64,000 nt of DNA from Gymnorhina tibicen (Eukaryota; Chordata; Aves; Passeriformes; Artamidae), in NCBI GenBank assembly GCA_013399875.1, contig VXAZ01008017.1, positions 51,161 to 115,160 of the forward strand, in the 5' to 3' direction. Shown here piece after piece: positions 1 through 11,800 of the stretch (positions are counted from its first letter, which is position 1; each line of letters starts with the position of its first letter). The notes under the pieces are model-generated. The model did no database searches and was not told the DNA's origin. It saw only the letters and a program-made list of their open reading frames with translations. The position numbers and the translations under genes were made by a program.

Positions 1-3000
1 AAGTACACATTACATGATAAAGCAAATGCATACTAAATATCATAGAAATTAGGATTTTACTTCTATTTTCACTTGTTTTGGTTTGTAAAAGACCCTACTG
101 AGTTCCTTTCCATTATTCCTGGTTTCTTCCTTGAATGAGAGAAGTATTAAGCTCCTTAAGATTCTGTCATCTAATCACGTGCCTGGCTCAGTGCAAGCTA
201 GTCAGATAAATGTACCAGCCACAATTACTCTTTAATTTTTTTAAAATGTTTTTCCGTGATGATTCAGTCCACATATGGATTTGAATTTTGATTTGCCAAC
301 TGTTGTGAATTCAAACTAGAAGGTCACTAGATCTTACCAGTTGTAAACCCAAGAAATAAAAATTATTTCATTTTTTCACCTGTTTCTCTGATAGTGAGAA
401 TATTTTCTGCCTAGCTTAAAAGGAGAATACTATCTGTCTTGTTTCACTGCTTCCTATATTTCTGCCATTTTGCAACTGTTTAATCCATCAAGTAGAAACT
501 GCTGCTCTTTGCATAGTAAGCTGCAGTGCTGAGAAATTTAATACGGAACACGATAGCCTCCTAGTTATTAACATTATAATCTCTTCCAGTATTTTACTGG
601 TTGCTTAAAAATACATTTTTGTTACAACATAATAGTGCATTCATGGTCACAACTGTATACAGGTAGGAGTTCTCTTTTCTCAAATATTTGCAAGAAACAT
701 AAACAAAAAACATATGTTTCAAATATTTCACTGAATACCTTTTTCCACTCCTAAGCGTATGTTGCAGCCATTTGAGCACTCTGCTGCTTCAAAATTGTAC
801 CGTTTTCTTTCATGATTTATAACGTATTCTTTATCTTTCTATATTTTAAAATGTGCTTTGTGCCCTAACCTGAAGATATTTTTTTCCTCGATATTGACCC
901 TCCTATCTTCTCCATTTCTGTAATTTTCACAAGAACAATTCCAGCTTTCAAGTATGTCATTAGGTGGTTTTGTGCTATAATCCTTGCTGTTTGTCTGCAT
1001 TGCTAATCTTTATCAACTTGGCCAACTTGGGGGTAAGTAGCCTGTGCCTTTTGCTTAGAAAAACACATTGTGACTCAGTGGGTGTTCCATCCACGTGGCA
1101 TCTTCACTATTGTTTTGATATTCAAAACTCTCTCACTAAGAAAGAAAGGTTTCTCCAATGCTCAAATATCTTGCTGGCTCAACATTTCAAAGTATGCTTT
1201 GTGCTGTCCTGGCATTTTCATTAATTTCTAGCATAAGTGACGGGCCAAAACCCAAAGACTTTGAATCCAACTCCTCTCCTTCCTCCACACCTCCTCTTCT
1301 GGAAACTTTGGAAAGCTGAGTTCAGACATAGAGCTGAGTACTGCAAATTGGCCGAACACAAATCCCACCTCCACCTTAGGGGTTTTCCGAATCCCGATCC
1401 AAAATGTACTTCCTAGTGTTATTTTTTGTCTCGTTTCTTTGTAAGATTCTTAAAACTTGCATATTCTTTCCTTCATGATATTTTGGCAGTTTCACATGAT
1501 TTATTTTAGGTTCACTCATGATGGTCTATGCCTGCTTGTAGAATCTCAGTTTTGATAAGAAGAAAATGGAAATGTAATTGAATCCCATTTGTATTATAAA
1601 AAGCGGTATAAATAATTACATATGCTTTAGTTCCATAGAAGGAAAAATGAGACAAGGCAAAAGCCTTTTAAATTAGACATCCAAAGAGGTTGAAAACCCT
1701 ATGAGGTTTTTTGTTTGATTTGGGTTTGTTTTTATCAGTAAAGAAATTTATAACTTATACATCCTCAACTGACTTTCAGATACAAAAGTATAAGCTCTGC
1801 TTCTTCAGTATTCAAAAGCAATTTCATCAGCCCCAAGTGTTTCTGTGCAATCTCTCTAAAATCACAGGCTTCATAGTTTGAACAATGAGACTTCTAATAG
1901 TTACATGCAACCAGTTTGTATCTTCTGTCGGTATCTGAGTCCTTAAAAGTTATTTTTTCTGGTTGTTTTTTGCAAACAGCGAGCCTAGAAACTTTTATGA
2001 AAAGCAAAACTTACATATTGACTTGATATCTGAAGTTGGGCCTATGATTTGAAAACCCAACAATGACTATAAAACTGTTGATGGATTAGCAAGAGTTGTT
2101 TACACAGAACAAGTCTCTCACTTGCTTGAAGTTCACTGCAAGATCTGGATGTTCTGTAAAGCAATGCAAATGCTCTGCAGTTAATGTCAATTTACCATAC
2201 GTATCTAAATGAGATTTACTTTCATGTGATTTCTCATGGAACTTAACCACCATATGGGTCCATATAGCTAAGGCTGCTAGTTTGCAACTTCAGAAATGTT
2301 GTACAATTCTGTCCTCTGTAAGTGCCTTCATGTAAAATCACGGGTAAATTATTTAATCTCACTTAATCTTACTGTACCTATAGTGCCCTGTTTGTAAAAC
2401 AGAAACTGATTATTTTCTGTGTTTCGTGGGCTGCTCAAAGAGCAGGGCATATTAAGTTTTAGCTCAAGCTAAGATACAGCACTGGCTGGGAGGCAAAAGG
2501 CATGGAAAGAGTGGAGGTAAATAAGGCTTCTTGAAAAATCTTCTGAAAGTAGACTTCAAAAGGGACATACAACAGCACAACAATACAGGAAACTGTCTTG
2601 TGTGAAGAAATAAGATTGGAAAGTATAGGCTCACTTTCCAGAAAGAGAATGTTCGTGGCCCAGACTCATGTGAGAAGTCACTCACAGGCACGAACTGAGA
2701 TTATTCTAAAAACAGGAATCCAGCTCAATCTGCCCATAAGGAGCATGTCCAAAAGTTGAGGACGGGTATTAAAGGTATGGAAGTGGCACCCCTGTAAGGA
2801 TTAAGCCTGAGAGAGAACCGAAGTTGGAAGAATGATGGATAAGTGGTTTTCTTTCTTACCTGGAATTCTCTGTCAAAACAGGAGGAGGAAGTAATTTTGC
2901 ATCTTCTGTTGCAGAATTTCCCTGTTTTGTTGTTGTAATTTAGGATCTCAAGCATGTCAGTTCAAGATGTTTGGCTCATCCACTAAATTGCCACACCCTT

Positions 3001-5639
3001 ACAATGAAAAAATGTGAACACAGTGTTAAATTGTTGTGAAAAACCCTGCAGGAGTCTATAACCATTTAGGCATTTTGGTGAAATTTTGGTTTAGATTTTT
3101 CTGCTGCCGAAGGTCAAGGTCTATTATTGAAATACAACAGGTATCATAATTTGTAAGGTAAATGGTGACAAACTGGTGTGGAAGGGGGGAGTTCTCTATA
3201 GCTTATCACTTCAATGAGTTCAGTTAAATTTCAAGAAAGAAGCAGTCCCCATATAGGAATTCACTCCCACTCTTTCCATAATTCCCATGGAGGAAACAAC
3301 TGTTCAGCTTCAATATTGAAAGCTCAAAGTGTTTCATGTGGAAGCATCTCATCGGTCTCATTTCTGTAAAGCCAAACAAAATGGATTAAGCAGTGCTACA
3401 TGTCATCCGTTTCCTGAGACTTTGCCTCACATTAGATGTGGGTGCTGAACACAGAGAGATCACAGCACACCTGTTCCAAAGTGACATCATTTCACTGCAG
3501 TGCTCATGGCAACCAGTCTCTCATAAAGAGTAAGGACCGGATGAGTCTGAAGGCTAAACTACGTATCTATTTCCCTGCTAGGTGTGAATGAGGAATTTCT
3601 TACTGCAGAGAGCTGTATTGTTCCTCCTATTGTACTTGCAAATTTTATCTCAAGTTGGAGGTCTAGGTAAAGGTTTGTATGTATCAGCATACCTTTGAGG
3701 AAAGTGCTTTCATGGTCCTACATCATGTACATCTGAGTGAGTTGTACCTAGACACTCCAGAATATTACAGTTCTTATAACTTTCGTTCTTGTTTCTCTCA
3801 CATCCTTGGAAGGCACGCACAGACACACACATGTAAATGCAAATCCTGTCTGTATCTCCTTATAAAGCACTGTCTCCCTCTCAGTTCTCACTTTCCATAT
3901 TTGCACAAGCTTCCAGGTTCCCAGAAATCAATCCAGGCTTACAAGAGAAAGAAATCTAAGAGCAATTGCTAACTGAAAAAGTAGAAAGAAATAAAAAAAT
4001 TCTGGTTGCTACAGACTGTATGGCAAAAAAGAGGTCCAGCTACCAGGAAGAGACAGGTGGCTTCTGAGTGAAAATGGTAACATATTCTCCCCAGGGAGAT
4101 CAGCTCTAAAGTTGAGTTCACTCTTTCCCTCTATAAAGCATATTGATGTTAACAGTTTTCTTCTGCCTGCACGTGTGTTTTTCAAATTAAGTATTGTTAA
4201 ATCTGTAAAGCTTGAAATACTGCTTCAGACACCCACCTTGGCTTCTACTTCCATTTTATATAATCTGTCATAGGTAGAGTACAGCGTTGATAACCAATTC
4301 TGTTTCCCTCAAACAGATGCAAACTGATTTAATTTAACACCTGTCAGAGGTGAAGGAAAACTGGAATGAATAACCACTTCAGAAAGTGGAAGGAATAATT
4401 TTCAGGACACAGAGTTGCATGTATTTGTGCACTCTCCCTTGAGATGTTGAAGGGCATATATTTGTAAGGTCAGGGTTTGGAGGTGACATATTTGCATATG
4501 TATACTCAGAAAGTGATGCTGAACATAATCCTAGATTCACCAATCTCCAGTACCAATTTTTGCAAATATTTGAGTGTCTCAGGACTTCATCTGTAGCATT
4601 AAGATTTTGCTAAAAACAACCTCTGTCCTACTGGAGAAACAAAAGTGCTGGGCACATTAGGTGCCGTCCACATTGGCTAATATATCCCATAAAGTTTCAG
4701 CTATTACTTCTGCTGCAGAAAGCAGTCTTTTCTTGCTCTGAATTCTTGTATTCACTTGGGATCCATGACAGAGAAAATCTGGACCTGAACAGGGCCTGAG
4801 GTTTTGCACTGTTTGGGCAATGTTACTTTGTTTAGAGCATATTTTCCTTTGTAGTGTAGGCTTTATTTTTTATATATATGCATCCAAAGAAGAAATACCA
4901 TGCTCCATGCTCCCAAACTAGTGTTCCATATATAGAATGAGCTTTCAGCAAGACAAATAAATTAACTCCATGCAAATGCATATATGGAGTATAATAAAGT
5001 CCTGGACCTAAAAGGCAGGATATGGGGATGTTCAGCTTCAGACACTTTCAGGTACTTGAGGCCTTAAAGTCATTTTTCAGTAAATCTGCACTTCTTTTTA
5101 AGGGTTTGTTTTGTTTTTCCCAGTTAGAAATAATTCAAATGAGTCTTTAGGTAGATGCAATACTGCTCTGTAGGAATTGGCAGATATTGGGCATGACTGC
5201 TCATTAAAGCTATATGCAAGAATTTGAGTAGACCTTTCCTTTGGACTTGATTCATGTGAGTTTCCATTCCCTGAATTTCACTTTGATTTCTAGGTTCAAC
5301 TATGTGCAGAAAACTGAAAGCCAAACTGTTGGAAGAATGATACTTATGTGGTTTCATGAAAAAATTACAGGGTTTGCATGGGTTCGTTGTGAAAACAAAG
5401 TTCAAGCTGCATTTTAGAATCTGGTCTAAATTTTGAATGTGCAACAAAATATCAGTCCTGGTGAATGTCATACATATTGCAATGCTATTATGAGTATCAT
5501 GCTGTTCTGCTAGTGATTAAACACATATACTGAATAAACAAAGCTCTTTAAAGCTAATTCACCTTTTCAACATGTCTGAACATTGCAGACCACATAATTT
5601 TGTGGCATTACTGTAAGATATTCAACTCACTACAAGAAA
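1..5639. other. 5' flanking DNA, no gene recognised
   Basis: This is AT-rich non-coding DNA. Only short chance open frames are present on either strand, without a recognisable domain or splice structure. A weak MIR-like SINE resemblance lies at about 2335-2410. I see no RNA gene. Confidence 0.6.
2335..2410 (+). repeat. Possible degenerate MIR-like SINE fragment
   Basis: The order of short blocks (a gggtaaattatttaa stretch, then aatctcactt, later tgtttgtaaaac and aaactgattat) recalls the MIR core and 3' part in sense orientation. Similarity is low and judged by eye, so this could be chance. Confidence 0.25.
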
Positions 5640-6073
5640 GAAGCTGAAGTTCTGGAGCACGTCTAAAAAAGAGCAAGAGAGCTGGTGAAGGGTCTGGAGC
5701 ACAAGTTCTGTGAGGAGCAGCTGAGGGACCTGAGGTTGTTTAGCCTGGAGAACAGGAGACTGAGGGGAGACCTTATCAGTCTCTACAACTTTGAGTTGGT
5801 GGGGTCAGTCACTTCTCCCAAGAAACAAATGGTAGGAGAAGAAGAAACAACCTCAAGCTGAACCAGAAGATGTTTAGATTGGATATTGGGAACTGAGGTG
5901 GTTGTCAGGCTGTCCAGGGAAGTGGTTGAGTCACCATTCCTGGACGTATTTAAAAGATATGTAGATGTGGTGCTTAGGGCCATGGTTTAGTGGTGGACTT
6001 GGCAGTGTTAAAGTAACATTTGGACGTAGTGATCTTAAAGGTTTTATCCAACCTAAATGATTCTATAATTCTG
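5640..6073 (+). repeat. CR1 LINE, 3' end fragment (sense)
   Basis: The stretch contains the well-known order of bird CR1 3' blocks: GAGCAGCTGAGGGACCTGAG, a cctggagaacaggagactgagggg block, a tttagattggatatt block, an agtcaccattcctggacgt block, and a tail ending in gattctataattctg. It is 5'-truncated, diverged and carries indels, so it is an old copy. It lies about 2.4 kb upstream of the promoter. Confidence 0.92.
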
Positions 6074-8469
6074 TTGTATAATAAATTCCTGTCTCCCTCC
6101 ATCATTCTTCATGCAACATGCTCCTCAGCTGCCATGGAGTTCCACCAGAACACTGGCAGAATACATGGAATACAAATGTAATTCCAAAAATATTACTCCA
6201 TCTTAGAAGACAGAGTTGTCTATCGAGCCTTCTGTACTGATAAGAAGAATATCCTATACTTCCTTTCAAAAAAGCCACATTTTCGGAAGCTGAACAAGAA
6301 ATACCCAAAATGAGGTGTTCCGAAATGGGTTTATGTAGTGTTAGTGCAACATCTCCAGTTTAAAGTCGGACTAAGAGAAAGGAAAAAAAACCCCAAACTA
6401 CACAACAGAAAACCCCAAATACATGGTTATGAGAACATCTTTGTCAGTTGTTCCATCCATTGTAAGTCATGTAATCATAATTGCAGCAGTTTTTTTCTTG
6501 AAAATAAAGCAGCCGTGATTCATCTATTCAGTATTACAAATCTTGCTGTTTACATTTAAAAGTTTGTCTGGAGAATTTCATTTACAGGAATTCTAGAAAA
6601 TACTGTAAGTACTTCTCTAATGACGTTAGTCTTGTAGAAAAGGAAGAGAGTATGGTGGAAAACATACAACAGTAGCTAGGAGATGTATGGAAAAAATCCT
6701 TTTGTGCAACTCTCAGGTGTGTGTGTGTTGACACTGCTGGTGAAGCAAAAGATATGAGAGCTTTGCTTTGGGGGGATGATGGTGTTATTTGTAAAAAGTA
6801 CACTAGATTTTTAGTAGATCTATATGTTTAGTTTCCTGAGTTTTCAAGGGCAGTAGGAGAAGTCATAATTTCTCCCTTGATGGCATCCTATGGCCGCTTC
6901 CTCGCTTCTGATGGTGCAAAGTGGTCCACCCTCCACTCTCCTCCATGAAGTGGTCACTGAAGTTGCTGTAGAGACACATAAAGATGTAATAGAGGAATCT
7001 TAGAACCTGTTTCAGACCTTTTCTCATCCCTGCTATGTTCAGTCCAGCTAGTGCATTTTCCATCATAGCCCCTTCCTACTGAGCCTTTTCAGTCTTCCTG
7101 GCCCTGCTTCCTTGCCTGCCAAGTCCAAAGGTACCCAACCAAATGACCACTTGGCAGTAAGGGCTGAAATCTGTTTTTCCCACTGTTCCTAATTACTTTA
7201 ATTTCTTATTTGAAATTTCTTCTTTAGCCTCATTTCCTAAAGCCCATCTCCATCTAGTTTATATCTTTTCTATTTTGGCCTTCAGATGTCTTCAGTGTTT
7301 ATGTTCCTGTTATGCAAAGCCAGACTCTTCTATCCTCCTATCTGACTTCTCAACATCTGTGACTCCTTTTTTTTTTTCTCACTCAGTTCCTTTCCTTTTA
7401 CAAAGTCTGTATCACTCTCCATCTGCTCATCCAGCTTTTCCTCCAGGCTGGTTTTAATTTCTACTGATGTGCAGTTCTCTTAAGTGGCCTGTGGTCTACC
7501 CTTTCTCCTTTTTCCTTTCTGTCCCCAGTCCTGGCCTTTGGCAGAGTTTCCCTTTTCTTTGCTAGCTTCTGACTTCAGTCACTTTTCAGATTCATGGCTA
7601 GAATACTATTCTTCACCCCTAACACACAAGTACCTTACTTTTCTCCATTGTCTGAGCTTGCTGATGTACCAGAATCACGACCTTAGGGAATACTGGGCTT
7701 TCTATATGCCCATCTGGATGTGATGTGCCCTGCAGCACCAAAATGTTGCCACTGCAAGGCATCCAGCTCAGCCCCATGTGGAAGAATGCCTACTGCATTT
7801 AGAATGTTCTTGGATCCAGTTTGCAATTTCTCCTTCAGAAAATAAAATAAACAGCCAGTAAGTAAAAAAAAAAATTTTTTTAAATGCTGGGGACTTCAGG
7901 CAGTGCAGGAGCATAGGCAGACAAACTAAATGAATTCTGAACAGAGTGAGAGCAGTTATTTGAAACTCCTACCTGTAAAATTAATACTTAAAAGGCAGAG
8001 TTCTCACCTTTCCTGAGGTGTGTGAGTCTTTGCCTTTCTGTGCAAAATTCTTCCTCCAGTAATCTCACTTTCCTTCCAAAGCAGAATAGGTTAGGTTTTA
8101 AATTTCCCCAAAGAAGAAAAAGTGTAGTGACAGACTGTCACTCCATCCTGTTAGAAACATTTTTGTTTTACAGTTTTAAAGCAGAGTCTGACCCCTTTGT
8201 TGCTGAGCAAATGGTGTAAAAGAGAGCACTTTTCTGTAAAAAATACAAGGCTTTAGCAAAATCTGCATTCTCCCCGGAGGATGTAAGAATTTTCCGATTG
8301 GTGCTTTTTATGGTATACGTTATGTATTGACACAGATTAAGTTTCCCTCCTGTCTGGAACAATGCACGCTCAGGAGAGCTACTGACCTAGCAATAAGTGT
8401 GAACAGCTCATGGCAAGTGGTGAAGCAGAGCTCCGGGATCTGCAGGCAGAGCACTCCGTTCAGCTGTGC
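6074..8469. other. 5' flank between the CR1 copy and the promoter, no gene recognised
   Basis: About 7180-7640 is pyrimidine-rich on the + strand, with several ct-rich runs including a T9-10 tract near 7369. An A/T homopolymer junction (about 11 A followed by 7 T) sits at 7864-7881. Open frames here are short and show no domain. Promoter-proximal enhancers could lie here, but I cannot identify one with confidence. Confidence 0.5.
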
Positions 8470-8803
8470 CATTCTGCCTCTCTCCTCCTGCTACTCCTCC
8501 TCTCCCGCTCTCTTTTTCCTTCCCCTCTGTCTTTAGCTGCTACGCTTTCCCCAGACCTCTTGGCTTTGTTGTGCTGCATGTCTGAATAGCAGGAGGGGGA
8601 TTGGCTAAACGCCGGCTCAGGAAGCGCTTCCCCGCAGCTCACGCCAACCCACCCACCCACGCCTGGGTCAGCAAATGTGAGCGGGGCTTATGGAGGCGGA
8701 GAAGCAGGGCTGAAGGCTTGCACCAGCGCTGGATGTGACAGCAGGCAGCCGAGCGCTTCGCAGCTTGCGCGTGTCCGACCCCAGGTCCGGCACGGACCCG
8801 ACA
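8470..8803 (+). promoter_or_regulatory. ADAMTSL1: ADAMTSL1 proximal promoter and 5' leader, GC/CpG-rich
   Basis: This is the most CpG-rich stretch of the window, with roughly 18 CpGs between about 8608 and 8802 against a CpG-poor background. Visible elements, left to right: a pyrimidine-rich tract at about 8472-8536, an inverted CCAAT box (ATTGG, 8600-8604), a 12-bp palindrome GGAAGCGCTTCC (8620-8631), a run of CACCC boxes of KLF/Sp type (about 8645-8660), and GGCGG near 8695-8699. No TATA box is placed convincingly, so a dispersed CpG-type start is likely. The transcription start cannot be read from sequence alone. If it lies upstream of about 8670, the leader holds three short upstream ORFs. 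A non-coding first exon further upstream is also possible. Confidence 0.65.
8675..8738 (+). promoter_or_regulatory. Upstream-ORF cluster in the ADAMTSL1 leader
   Basis: Three upstream ATGs precede the main start. ATGTGA at 8675-8680 and again at 8733-8738 are minimal start-stop elements. Between them 8690-8713 reads ATG plus six sense codons and TGA (MEAEKQG). All three have poor contexts (C or T at -3), whereas the main ATG at 8804 has A at -3 and G at +4. None overlaps the main frame, so leaky scanning or reinitiation would be expected. Start-stop elements can stall initiating ribosomes in other genes; here that role is inference and depends on the true transcription start. Confidence 0.5.
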
Positions 8804-8860
8804 ATGGAGTGCTGCCGCTGGACAACCGCTGGCACCCTGCTTCTAGCTTCCCTTATCCTG
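8804..8860 (+). CDS. ADAMTSL1: ADAMTSL1 coding exon 1: start codon and signal peptide
   Basis: The exon gives residues 1-19, MECCRWTTAGTLLLASLIL, and ends in phase 0 at the donor gtaaat. The start codon has a strong context (A at -3, G at +4). Human ADAMTSL1 also begins MECCR and continues with a GTLLL hydrophobic stretch, which fixes the start. The peptide is a signal sequence: a polar n-region with Arg5, then a hydrophobic core around residues 11-19 that continues into exon 2, where cleavage would fall near residues 21-26 (inferred). It directs the protein to the secretory pathway. The open frame continues upstream to a GTG at 8735, but no in-frame ATG exists there, so 8804 is kept. It also reads into intron 1 up to 8980, so an intron-retaining or internally polyadenylated transcript would give only a short peptide. 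Confidence 0.93.
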
Positions 8861-11800
8861 GTAAATACCATTTCTTTCCTACAAATACAAGTACTGCCCG
8901 TAGCTGATATTGTATCTGTGTGCATATATGCGGGTGGGTATGTTTTTAATCTCTTAAGATCACAGCTGGATTTGTTTTGAACAAGTCATGTAGGTCTTAT
9001 CCTCTCTAAAACACTGCAGACTTGGAGCCTTGATATTGTGGGTTGCTGCAGGTAGAACCAAGAAGCTGATGTTGGCATCAGCTTTCTAAACTTGGAGAGC
9101 AATGGCCTGTGAATGGTGATTTAGCTGCTTGGAATTTAGAGAGAAGCTGTTTCTCTGTTCTTTAAATCAAACTGTATCACGCTGTAATGTTCCTGGAATT
9201 TTCTTCCTTAAAAAAAAAAAGAGAAAATAAAAATGTATTTCAGTTTTGCACATGCAGAGAAAACAGGTATAGAATGTACTGAATTTTTTCCTGAAGCCAG
9301 CTTAAATGAGCTCTTATTATTTCTGTAACTCATTACAGAGTCAAGTTTATACCAACCTTTGAAAGATATGTTCTGTGATATCTGGTATACTTCAGGCCAG
9401 TAAACTTGATCATTACTATATTATTTTCTTGCATACTTTCTCTGTTTGTCCTGATAGGATACTTACAGCTGAGAGATGTAATGAGCATGTACCTATGCTG
9501 TTTGATGGACATTATAATTCCTTTTTGACTCGTACTTAATTTTGTGAGTGGTATGTTAGCAATTGGAAAATCTTCAGAGAGGGTATTAATATGCATACAC
9601 TTTTGATACCAGAGTCATCTTGGCATACATATGTTGCCCTTTTCTTAGAATCTGATGGAATGTAGTAGTTCAAATAGCAAAGCATCATTAAGAAATACAT
9701 GAATTTTATAGCAGCTTCCATCTTCTATTTATCTGTATAAACCAGTCTATAGTAATCATTGTAAACTAATCTTAACACATTTTTTAATAGCCACATGGGG
9801 ACCTAAATATTAGGATAACCCTATTCAAAATGCTTATTTAAAATGCTTGTATTATTTAAAAAAACCAACAAACAGCTTTTTGGATATACAGTCACTAAAT
9901 ACTATTTGAGCACTAGAAATAAGGATGCTATCTGGACTGATCTAAAAGTCTTACTTTGTTTAAAAGTCTTTTTGCCATTCATAATACTGAATTCACACAA
10001 AACAGCATATAGTCAGCATAGATTCTCTTTCGTTTGTGAAAATATGATGTTTATAACTCGATGACTGTAATAAGTCAATAATGACTGAGCCAATCCTGCA
10101 GGACTAATTTAGGGAAGATCAACAGGAGATATGACTCAACAAGAATGTGTAGACTGTAGAATTTGGCCCCATGTTAAGCTCATACTCATAATATTTGTAC
10201 ATCACTCCTGCTTGTGAATTAAGTTCTCAGTCCCTGATTCACGAAAATAAATAGTGCATTCTGCTGCCAACTATTATGCATTATATTCCACACTATACTA
10301 GTTTTTATTTGTATGACTTACCCTGCCTCAAGAGATTTCCCCCCACCTCCCAGAAAATCTCTTTGTACCTTAAGAATAGTGATGTGAAGCAAGCTTAACT
10401 TTCTTTTTGAATCAGACCATTCTTTTGCTCCTTCCATAGTCGGGAAAATCTCTCACTTGCTTTCAGCAGGAGATTAGGTAAACATTCCAGTATTTGACTT
10501 ACAGCTTGGCTAGAGATAGGGATAAGTTGTAGGATACCTTGGTATACTCATTCGTACTGTAGTTTATTGCGGCACGAGTTCACCAAAGGCATGGTAGAAA
10601 GCTCATAGATGTTTTTTGAGGAAAAACAAGAAGTCCTTGAATCAGGCTGTGACCTGGATGTTAGCATCCTAGATTTTAGCCTTTAGCCGAGCAGACAGAA
10701 TGAGTTTGAAATCTGTGACAACTAACATTTGGATTTATGTGTATCACCTTGTATCTCTTCTAAAGACCCTATCTTTCCCACAATAACCAACACCAGCAGC
10801 TTCTTATCATGTAGCACTCTAGTAACATCAGCAAAAGTTCACAGTTGTAAGCACTAAGGTTATGCAATAAATGCTTACAGGATTGGTCTTGGAAGAATTT
10901 ATGACACGTTCCTAAATGTTCAGTAAGACGCAGTAGAGCAAAGTAGCACCTAAAGTCTTCATTCAGCATCCTTGCCTCAGGAAGGAGGTTGCACAGCCCA
11001 GGCACATGCACAGCCTATGTACTTGTTCCATATTCAGAGAACCAGTTTGTCTAGCATTTATGTGGACTAAGTATTTTCATGGCTACTTTTGAGAATCTGA
11101 GGCATAACACTAAGATGCTTGTCTTGAAAAAGTAGCATAAAAAGGCAGTTTCTCTTTCCAGAGAAAGACCAGATAATTAGAGAAGTTTTCTTATTGCTCC
11201 ATGAACTTTTGCATGCTATGGAAATATTACCACACTACTTTTAAGAACAACAAAAGAAAGCAGGCATTTTGTTCCGGAGATTTTCCTTTCTGTTAGATTA
11301 AAAATAAAAGCCTAGCACAAGCAAATCACAGTTGTCTAACTCAAAGGAATGTGGCCAAAACCATAACCAGCCATGAGTTCAGCTGAACTCGAACTCAAAT
11401 CACGTCATGTCAGAAGGACATTTAAACACATTTGCATTTGTTATTTGCATCTTTTCAGCAGCTTTTTTAAGCTCTCTTTGTTGCTGTTGTGATACTTACA
11501 GAAGTAACACTAGGGACTGTAATAAAGTACATGTGTTTTTCTGCAGGATTTCTTTCTTTTGCTGTGCTAATTCGTACATGGAAAATAATCAAATACAATA
11601 GTCCATTCCTTCCAGGCTCTTTGGCATTAAGCTCCCCTATTATCTAACTGGGTCTGTCTTGGATGACCACAAGCGCAATTAGCCAGTGAAATGAATATGT
11701 TTCTTGTTTACATGTGAATGTACAAAGCTTGACGGTTTTTCCTTTCATGTGTAGATAGGTCTACCTACTGCTGTATGTCTGCTCATCTGTCTCTACAATT

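Noticed and set aside
8735..8803. In-frame upstream extension of ADAMTSL1 beginning at GTG
   Set aside because: There is no ATG in that frame, the human protein begins MECC at 8804, and the 8804 ATG has a strong start context.
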